This document shows, in pieces, positions 1 to 5,197 of a stretch of 7,750 nucleotides of DNA. Made by a program: the position numbers and the translations under genes. The notes under the pieces were generated by a model. That model was given only the letters and a program-made list of their open reading frames with translations. It searched no databases and was not told where the DNA came from. Source of the DNA: an uncultured Bacteroidales bacterium (GTDB taxonomy: Bacteria; Bacteroidota; Bacteroidia; Bacteroidales; UBA932); contig CAMJRT010000051.1 of assembly GCA_946408295.1 (NCBI GenBank), forward strand, positions 1-7,750. The letters are read 5' to 3'. Numbering within the stretch: the first letter of the stretch is position 1; the number at the start of each line of letters is the position of its first letter.

Positions 1-918
1 TCCTCCGCCGGCAACGACATCCTCTACGACGAGGCGATGATTGAGCAAGGACGCAACTTCTGTGCGAAAATCTGGAACGCCTACCGCCTGGTCGGGATGT
101 GGGACGCGGACGAAGCCAAGGCTCAGGCAGCAGCGGCCGCCCGTGCCGTCGAATGGTTTGACGCCAAACTCTCGCTCACCATCGAGACGGTGGAAGACCA
201 TTTCTCCAAATTCCGCATCAGCGATGCCCTGATGAGCGTTTACAAGTTGTTCTGGGACGATTTCTGCGGCTGGTATCTGGAAATCATCAAGCCCGGTTTC
301 GGCGAAAAGATGGATGCCGCGACGCTCAAGGATACGCTTGGATTCTTCGAGGCCCTGCTCAAGATGATTCACCCCATTATGCCCTTCATTACGGAAGAAC
401 TCTGGCAAGATATGGCCGAGCGCAAGGAGGGCGAAACGATTATGGTCCAGGCTTATCCGAAAGCCAAGGCCTGCGACGCCGCACTGATTGGCGATTTCGA
501 GATGGCCGTGGCCGCCGTCAGCGGCATCCGCAGCATCCGTCAAGAGAAAGGCATTTCCCCGAAAGAGTGCCTGAAAGTCTGCTTCGAGTCCTTCCCCGAG
601 AGGATGTTGGCCATCGTGAGCAAACTCGCCAACATCGAGCCTGTGGCCGGTCTGGACGGCACCGCCAGTTCCTTTATGGCCGGCACCGGCAAGGTCAGCG
701 TGCTGCTCGAAGGCTTTGTCAACAACGAGGAAGAGAAAGCCAAACTGACCGCCGAACTTCAGCGTCTGGAGGGCTTCCTGGGCGGTGTCCGCAAGAAACT
801 CTCCAACGAAAAATTCGTCAGCGGAGCCTCTGAGCAGGTGGTCGCCCTCGAACGAAAGAAAGAGGCCGACGCGCTCGCCAAGATTGAGGCCATCCAAGAG
901 GCACTTGAAAAATTATAA
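1..918 (+). CDS. valS: Valyl-tRNA synthetase, C-terminal part (5' end outside window)
   Basis: This cytoplasmic class I aminoacyl-tRNA synthetase charges tRNA(Val) with valine. The reading frame is open from base 1, so only the last 305 codons are present; the catalytic Rossmann core with HIGH and KMSKS is upstream of the window. The visible part starts in the helical segment after KMSKS (SSAGNDILYDEA, then EQGRNFCAKIWNAYRL). It continues through the anticodon-binding domain, with the typical MPFITEELWQDM stretch near bases 373-414 and SGIRSIRQEKGISPKE near 517-564. It ends in the ValS-specific coiled-coil tail (about 715-915), which carries the family pattern KKLSNEKFVSGA followed by VVALERKKEADA. 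This tail contacts tRNA in the family. The TAA stop lies 22 bp before the ABC-F gene, suggesting co-transcription. Internal ATG codons such as the one at 37 are not the start. Identification is firm. Confidence 0.96.
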   Translation, partial: SSAGNDILYDEAMIEQGRNFCAKIWNAYRLVGMWDADEAKAQAAAAARAVEWFDAKLSLTIETVEDHFSKFRISDALMSVYKLFWDDFCGWYLEIIKPGFGEKMDAATLKDTLGFFEALLKMIHPIMPFITEELWQDMAERKEGETIMVQAYPKAKACDAALIGDFEMAVAAVSGIRSIRQEKGISPKECLKVCFESFPERMLAIVSKLANIEPVAGLDGTASSFMAGTGKVSVLLEGFVNNEEEKAKLTAELQRLEGFLGGVRKKLSNEKFVSGASEQVVALERKKEADALAKIEAIQEALEKL

Positions 919-940
919 CCTTTTCCGCCACTGCCGCTGA

Positions 941-2899
941 ATGATCTCGATAATCTCGCTCACCGTCGCCTTTGGAGGCTTCACCCTGCTGGACAATATC
1001 AATTTCCACATCAGTGAGAACGATAAGATTGGCCTGGTGGGGAAGAACGGTGCCGGCAAATCGACCCTGCTCAAACTGATTTGCGGCGAGCAGACGCCCA
1101 CTTCGGGCAAAGTGGAAGTGCCCGGCGGAATGACCATCGGCTACCTGCCCCAGATTATGCAGCATCATCGCGGACGGACCGTGTTGGAAGAAGCCTTGAC
1201 CGCATTTTCCAAACTGTTCGAGATGGAGGCGCAACTGGAGGCCGTCAATGTCGAACTCGCGGAACGAACGGACTATGAATCGGAGTCCTATTCCGAACTC
1301 ATTGTCCGGATGAACGAACTCAACGACCATCTGGCCGTACTGCGCAGCGACGACCCCAACGTGCTGGCCGAACGCACGCTCAAGGGCCTCGGGTTCAAAT
1401 CGGAAGAACTCTCCCGCCCCACGGAAACCTTCTCCCAGGGCTGGAATATGCGTATCGAACTGGCCAAGATTCTGCTGGGAAGCCCGGACATCCTGCTGCT
1501 GGACGAACCCACCAACCACCTGGACATCGAATCCATCGAATGGCTGGAAAGCTACCTGAAAGAATATAGAGGTTCGCTGGTGCTGATTTCCCACGACCGC
1601 AAATTCCTCGACAATGTGACCAACCGCACCGTCGAGATTATGTTGGGGCACATCCACGACTACAAAGTCCCCTACAGCCGATACCAGGTGCTGCGGGCCG
1701 AACGCATCGCCCAGCAACGGGCCGCGTACGAGAACCAGCAGCGGATGATTGAAAAAACGGAAGAATTCATCGAACGCTTCCGCTACAAGCCGACCAAGTC
1801 CAACCAGGTGCAATCCCGTGTCAAGGCGCTGGAGAAACTGGAACGCATCGAAGTGGACATCGAGGACAAGGCCGCGATGACGGTCAAGTTCCCGCCGGCC
1901 CCCCGCAGCGGAGACATCGTATTCAAAGCGACGGATTTGGTGGCCGGCTACCCTTCTGCCAAGCCCGGAGAAAAGCCCAAGGTCGTTTTCTCGGATGCGC
2001 AGATCGAAGTCAAACGCGGAGAAAAAGTCGCGCTGGTCGGGCGCAACGGCGAAGGCAAGACCACCCTGATGCGCATCCTGATGCGCGAACTGGACCCGCT
2101 GGACGGCGAAGCCAGGACCGGTTACAATGTCAACATCGGCTACTATGCCCAGAACCAGGAAGATGTGCTGGACAAACAGGACACCGTCTTCGGAACCTTG
2201 GACCGCATCGCCGTGGGTGACATCCGCACCAAACTCCGTGACATCCTCGCGGCGTTCCTGTTCAAGGGCGAAGACATCGACAAGAAAGTGGCCGTGCTCA
2301 GCGGCGGCGAAAGGGCCCGCCTGGCGATGGCCAAACTGATGCTTACGCCCTACAACCTGCTGGCCCTCGACGAGCCCACCAACCATATGGACATTTTGTC
2401 CAAAGACATCCTCAAACAGGCCCTCCGGCGCTACGACGGCACCCTGATGATTGTTTCGCACGACCGGGATTTCCTCGAAGGACTGGTGGACAAGGTCTAT
2501 GAGTTCCGCGACGGGCGCGTCAAAGAGCACCTGGGCGGCATCGACGAGTTCCTGCGCAGCCGGAAAATAGAGACCCTCAGCGAATTGGAGCGCAAAAGCG
2601 CCTCACAGCAGGCCCAAAGTTCACCGAAGTCGCAGGCGCCGGCCAAATCGGCGTCAGCCCCGGCCCCAAGCGGCAACCCCAAGTTCTTGTCCAAAGAACA
2701 ACGCAAGATAAAGAATCGCGTTGATTTCCTTGAAAAGAGCATCGCCGCGCTGGAAGCCGCCCAAAAAGAGATTGAAACGCACTTGCAAGCCCCCGGGCCC
2801 GGCGACGACATCCTCGAACTGACCCGGAAATATTTGGAAAACAAACGAGAAATAGACAGCCAGACCGAAGAATGGCTGGAACTGTCGCAACAATTATAA
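941..2899 (+). CDS. ABC-F family ATPase (ribosome-associated translation factor)
   Basis: A 652-residue soluble protein with two ABC ATPase domains and no membrane segments, the architecture of ABC-F proteins that bind the ribosomal E site and act on P-site tRNA. Domain 1 has Walker A GKNGAGKST (34-42), signature FSQGW (164-168) and Walker B end DEPTNH (188-193, catalytic E189). The inter-domain linker (about 235-300) is charged and helical, with RFRYKPTKSNQVQSR, as in YheS/YdiF-like members; in the family it reaches toward the peptidyl-transferase centre. Domain 2 has GRNGEGKTT (367-375), LSGGE (453-457) and DEPTNH (477-482). A Ser/Ala/Pro/Gln-rich spacer (about 553-580) leads to a C-terminal coiled coil (584-652), as in Uup/YheS-type proteins. 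The start at 941 fits the family N-terminus (ISLTVAFGGFTLL) and has no Shine-Dalgarno sequence. The first signature is unusual, with Gln at the third position. Subfamily and exact role are inferred; a housekeeping role is likelier than antibiotic resistance. Confidence 0.93.
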   Translation: MISIISLTVAFGGFTLLDNINFHISENDKIGLVGKNGAGKSTLLKLICGEQTPTSGKVEVPGGMTIGYLPQIMQHHRGRTVLEEALTAFSKLFEMEAQLEAVNVELAERTDYESESYSELIVRMNELNDHLAVLRSDDPNVLAERTLKGLGFKSEELSRPTETFSQGWNMRIELAKILLGSPDILLLDEPTNHLDIESIEWLESYLKEYRGSLVLISHDRKFLDNVTNRTVEIMLGHIHDYKVPYSRYQVLRAERIAQQRAAYENQQRMIEKTEEFIERFRYKPTKSNQVQSRVKALEKLERIEVDIEDKAAMTVKFPPAPRSGDIVFKATDLVAGYPSAKPGEKPKVVFSDAQIEVKRGEKVALVGRNGEGKTTLMRILMRELDPLDGEARTGYNVNIGYYAQNQEDVLDKQDTVFGTLDRIAVGDIRTKLRDILAAFLFKGEDIDKKVAVLSGGERARLAMAKLMLTPYNLLALDEPTNHMDILSKDILKQALRRYDGTLMIVSHDRDFLEGLVDKVYEFRDGRVKEHLGGIDEFLRSRKIETLSELERKSASQQAQSSPKSQAPAKSASAPAPSGNPKFLSKEQRKIKNRVDFLEKSIAALEAAQKEIETHLQAPGPGDDILELTRKYLENKREIDSQTEEWLELSQQL

Positions 2900-2904
2900 G
2901 CCTT

Positions 2905-3657
2905 ATGCAGAAGCTTTTTGGCACACACCCCGTCATCGAAGCCCTCAAAACGGGCAAACAGATTGACAAGGTCCTCATCAAACAAGGGATGGAAGGGCCC
3001 GTTTATCGGGAACTCATCACCCTCATCGGCGAACGGCATATCCCCTACCAGTATGTTCCTCTGGAAAAACTCAACCGGGAGGCCCGCGGCGCCCATCAGG
3101 GCGTCATCGCCTACCTGGCGCAGATTGACTATGTGGATTTGGAAACGCTGGTCAACAACGCCCTCGCCACCGCCCCCGAACCCGTCATCGTCATCCTGGA
3201 CGGCGTGAGCGACATCCGCAACCTGGGCGCCATCGCCCGTACCCTCGAATGTGTCGGCGGACAAGGCATCATCGTCCCCGCCAAAGGCGGTGCCGCCATC
3301 AACGCCGAAGCCGTCAAGGCCTCCGCGGGCGCCTTGCTGCGCCTGGACACCTGCAAAGTCCCCAACCTGCGGCTGGCGGCCTACTACCTCCGGCAAAGCG
3401 GATTCCAATTGGTCGCCGCCACCGAAAAGAGCGACAACCTTATTTATAAGGTAGATTTCCACGGTCCCGTCGCCATCGTGATGGGCTCCGAAGGCAAAGG
3501 CATCAGCGACTCGTTGCTCGCCCTCTGCGACGAAAAAGCCGCCATCCCGATGGTCGGGCAGACCGGATCGCTCAATGTCTCCGTCGCCACCTCCGTCGTA
3601 CTGTACGAAGCCGTCAGACAAAGGACGGCCGGCTATTCCGCCAATTTTTCCCAGTAA
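2905..3657 (+). CDS. rlmB: 23S rRNA 2'-O-ribose methyltransferase, RlmB/TrmH (SpoU) family
   Basis: A 250-residue SPOUT-class enzyme predicted to transfer a methyl group from S-adenosylmethionine to a ribose 2'-OH of 23S rRNA (G2251 in the P loop for E. coli RlmB). The N-terminus (FGTHPVIEAL, about 4-75) is the SpoU substrate-binding domain. The catalytic trefoil-knot domain shows all three family motifs: motif 1 DGVSDIRNLGAIAR (99-112, with N106 and R112), motif 2 VMGSEGKGIS (about 192-201, with E196) and motif 3 IPMVGQTGSLNVSVA (214-228, with N224). Length is normal for RlmB. I chose ATG 2905 because the family starts with a residue or two before FGxHPV; an in-frame ATG at 2872 would add 11 residues and lie inside the ABC-F gene. 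It starts 5 bp after the ABC-F stop, so translation is probably coupled. Its last 25 bp overlap the tail of the opposite-strand DUF2147 gene. Family is certain; the exact target nucleotide is inferred, and other SpoU paralogues exist. Confidence 0.92.
   Translation: MQKLFGTHPVIEALKTGKQIDKVLIKQGMEGPVYRELITLIGERHIPYQYVPLEKLNREARGAHQGVIAYLAQIDYVDLETLVNNALATAPEPVIVILDGVSDIRNLGAIARTLECVGGQGIIVPAKGGAAINAEAVKASAGALLRLDTCKVPNLRLAAYYLRQSGFQLVAATEKSDNLIYKVDFHGPVAIVMGSEGKGISDSLLALCDEKAAIPMVGQTGSLNVSVATSVVLYEAVRQRTAGYSANFSQ
3627..3649 (+). terminator. Possible weak intrinsic terminator inside the rlmB 3' end
   Basis: GGC-C-GG (3627-3632) can pair with CCGCC (3638-3642) around the loop CTATT, leaving one bulged C. 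Two bases later there is a run of five T (3645-3649). The shape resembles a rho-independent terminator for the valS-ABC-F-rlmB transcript, but the stem is only five pairs with a bulge and it lies within coding sequence on both strands. It may be chance. Confidence 0.22.
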
Positions 3658-4091
3658 ACACTCTGGCTGATTCCCAGAATGGAACCTTTGATGCGAAGCC
3701 TGCCGTCTTGTTCAAAACTGACGACACATTTGGCCCGGATTCCCTTGGTCGGATCATACACCTCCGCACCGTCCCACCGTTTTTTATCGGCATTGTATTG
3801 CAAGCCCCGGATCAGAACGATTTGGTCACAGGGTGTACTGCGCAGGCTCTTGTCCGGGTTTTTGCGATCCAGTTTTTTGCGGCCATCCTTGTCTTTGTCC
3901 ACTTCCACCCAATAAACCTGCGCCATATAAGTGCCGTCCGCACTGCGGGAAACCTTGACCTTGCTGACTTCTCCGCCTCGCGTGGCGCGCCAATTACCCA
4001 GAATATTGTCCGCAAGGTCGTTCAAACCTTGGGCGGAAAGACCGCAGACCGCCCCAAAAAGGAACAGAAACACAAGAAAAAACTTTTTCAT
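3633..4091 (-). CDS. Secreted DUF2147 domain protein
   Basis: A 152-residue exported protein of unknown function. The N-terminus is a clear Sec signal peptide: MKK, a hydrophobic core (FFLVFLFLFGAVCG), then LSA before QG as a likely signal peptidase I site. A cysteine lies inside the hydrophobic core but there is no convincing lipobox, so a soluble periplasmic product is expected. The mature part matches the DUF2147 pattern: an early NILGNWRA, then DRKNPDKSLRSTP in mid-protein, then WDGAEVYDPTKG, and a closing DGRLRIKGSILG with a final YWEKL. The start ATG at 4091 puts MKK directly before the hydrophobic core; an upstream in-frame TTG at 4118 would spoil the signal peptide and lies in the promoter. 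The gene points away from the efflux operon and converges on rlmB, sharing 25 bp (3633-3657), so its terminal YWEKLAE codons are antisense to the rlmB end. DUF2147 proteins have no established activity; I infer none. Confidence 0.85.
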   Translation of the reverse strand: MKKFFLVFLFLFGAVCGLSAQGLNDLADNILGNWRATRGGEVSKVKVSRSADGTYMAQVYWVEVDKDKDGRKKLDRKNPDKSLRSTPCDQIVLIRGLQYNADKKRWDGAEVYDPTKGIRAKCVVSFEQDGRLRIKGSILGISQSVYWEKLAE

Positions 4092-4115
4092 GCTTATTAT
4101 AAAAAATATTTCCTG

Positions 4116-4123
4116 CAAAAATA
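4116..4123 (-). promoter_or_regulatory. Bacteroidota -7 promoter element for the DUF2147 gene
   Basis: On the - strand this reads TATTTTTG, an exact match to the Bacteroidota primary-sigma -7 consensus TAnnTTTG. It ends 24 bp before the DUF2147 ATG at 4091, a reasonable distance for a short 5' leader. I see no clear -33 TTTG at the expected spacing, only a TTTC about 25 bp upstream. The motif is short and the region AT-rich, so a chance match is possible. Confidence 0.5.
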
Positions 4124-4134
4124 CAAAAAAGTCG

Positions 4135-4142
4135 TAAATTTG
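4135..4142 (+). promoter_or_regulatory. Bacteroidota -7 promoter element for the efflux operon
   Basis: TAAATTTG is an exact match to the Bacteroidota -7 consensus TAnnTTTG and ends 29 bp before the adaptor ATG at 4172. With transcription starting roughly 6-8 bp downstream, the leader would be only about 20-25 nt. The -33 region is weak: TTTC at 4109-4112 is a three-of-four match at 22-bp spacing. The element lies 11 bp from the opposite-facing one, so the two promoters would share DNA. Confidence 0.55.
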
Positions 4143-4154
4143 TAGTTTGAAATT

Positions 4155-4175
4155 ATGACTTTTAAGTTTCTATGA
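4155..4175 (+). other. Possible six-codon leader ORF overlapping the adaptor start
   Basis: ATG ACT TTT AAG TTT CTA TGA encodes MTFKFL, and its stop overlaps the adaptor start codon in an ATGA arrangement (4172-4175), the same overlap used between the adaptor and the transporter. It would begin only a few bases after the predicted transcription start. Very short ORFs arise by chance, so this is a candidate only. Confidence 0.15.
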
Positions 4176-5197
4176 AAAATGCTATCATTTTACTTTCTAT
4201 GCTGCTGACCGTTGTCTCTTGCGGACCGAAAAAGCAGCAAAAAGAAACCGTTGTTCCCGTTGCCGTGATGGAGGTACAAGACGTCCAGAGTTCCTACACG
4301 CGCAGTTACATCGGCACGGTGGTTTCCAAAAACACAACCGTCCTGATGTCTCCTTACGGCGGGACCATTGTCAAGTTGCCCGTTCATCTGGGGCAGAAAA
4401 TGTCCGGTGGTGCGCTGATTGCCGAAGTGGATTCGCCCACGGTCAAAAATATGAAAAAGACCGCGGATGCCACCCTTTCCCAAGCGCAAGACGGGTATCA
4501 AAGGGCCGAAAAAGTGTATAAAGCCGGAGGAATGTCAGAGATTCAATGGAAGGATATTTCCACCAAACTCGTACAGGCCGAAGCCACGGCCGAAATGGCG
4601 GACAATATGGTGAAAGAGTGTCACATAACGGCTCCCTGGGATGCCTCCATCAGTGAATTGTTTGTGACGGTGGGGGATGAAGTCAAACCGATGTCCCGCC
4701 TGGCGACGCTCATCGATGAAACCAACCTTGAAGTATCCATCGGTGTTCCGGAAAACGAGTTTTCCCGCATTCACGAAGGACTGGAAGCCCAAGTCGTCAT
4801 TCCCGCATTGGACTATTTGTCTTCCGATGCGAGCGTCAATGAAATCGGTGTTCTGGCTTCGCTTGTCAGCCATTCGTACAATGTGCGGCTTACCTTCCAT
4901 CAGCAGCCCAAAGGACTGAAAGCCGGTATGGCCTGCAAAGTGAGCCTGCAGACAGACCAGCAAAGACGGATTATCGTGCCTGCGTCCGCCGTCAAAGTGG
5001 ACGACAACGGCCGCTACATCTGGGTAGTCAATGCCGACGACCAGGTGGAAAAACGGGCCGTCACAGCCGGGAAGTTCGCAGGAACGGGCGTTTCGATTGA
5101 AAGCGGCGTCAATATGGGAGACCGCATCATCGTGGAAGGCAGCCAGAAAGTCAGTACCGGAATGAAAGTACAACCGAAAGTCGTAGAAGCCCTATGA
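4172..5197 (+). CDS. RND efflux periplasmic adaptor lipoprotein (membrane fusion protein)
   Basis: A 341-residue HlyD/AcrA-type adaptor that links an inner-membrane RND transporter to an outer-membrane channel in a tripartite efflux pump. The N-terminus is a lipoprotein signal: MKNAIILLSMLLTVVSC, with VVSC as lipobox and Cys17 as the predicted lipidated residue. Next come the first lipoyl half (about 45-85, with MSPYGGTIVKLPVHLGQ), a short alpha-helical hairpin (about 88-148), and the second lipoyl half with TAPWDASISELFVTVGDEV (about 153-171). A beta-barrel (about 178-255) and a membrane-proximal domain follow (about 265-335, with IIVPASAVKVDDNGRYIWVV and GDRIIVEGSQKVSTGMKV). The length is near the usual range, slightly short because of the small hairpin. 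The stop overlaps the next start as ATGA (5194-5197), indicating translational coupling with the transporter. Upstream there is no Shine-Dalgarno sequence but a -7 promoter motif. Substrate cannot be read from the sequence. Confidence 0.93.
   Translation: MKNAIILLSMLLTVVSCGPKKQQKETVVPVAVMEVQDVQSSYTRSYIGTVVSKNTTVLMSPYGGTIVKLPVHLGQKMSGGALIAEVDSPTVKNMKKTADATLSQAQDGYQRAEKVYKAGGMSEIQWKDISTKLVQAEATAEMADNMVKECHITAPWDASISELFVTVGDEVKPMSRLATLIDETNLEVSIGVPENEFSRIHEGLEAQVVIPALDYLSSDASVNEIGVLASLVSHSYNVRLTFHQQPKGLKAGMACKVSLQTDQQRRIIVPASAVKVDDNGRYIWVVNADDQVEKRAVTAGKFAGTGVSIESGVNMGDRIIVEGSQKVSTGMKVQPKVVEAL

Noticed and set aside
818..2530. A 570-codon open frame on the - strand across the ABC-F gene
   Set aside because: It lies antisense to a gene with unmistakable ABC motifs. 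Its product is rich in Phe, Gln, His, Asp and Val, as expected from reading C-ending codons backward, and has no recognisable domain. It is a codon-bias mirror.
941..2899. ABC-F protein as an antibiotic-resistance (ribosome protection) determinant
   Set aside because: Its C-terminal coiled coil, its linker type and its place between valS and rlmB point to a housekeeping member; nothing indicates mobility or a resistance setting.
2872..2904. Upstream ATG for rlmB inside the ABC-F gene
   Set aside because: It would add 11 residues not seen at family N-termini, while ATG 2905 gives the usual start just before FGTHPVIEAL.
2497..3621. A 374-codon open frame on the - strand across the ABC-F tail and rlmB
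   Set aside because: It is antisense to two well-supported genes, has a Gly/Asp/Phe-rich composition typical of antisense artefacts and shows no family motif.
4092..4118. TTG start giving a nine-residue extension of the DUF2147 protein
   Set aside because: The TTG is the end of the predicted -7 element, and the extension would precede a textbook MKK signal peptide start.
3708..4145. A 145-codon open frame on the + strand opposite the DUF2147 gene
   Set aside because: The - strand product has a signal peptide and DUF2147 motifs and starts just after a promoter motif; the + strand frame has neither.
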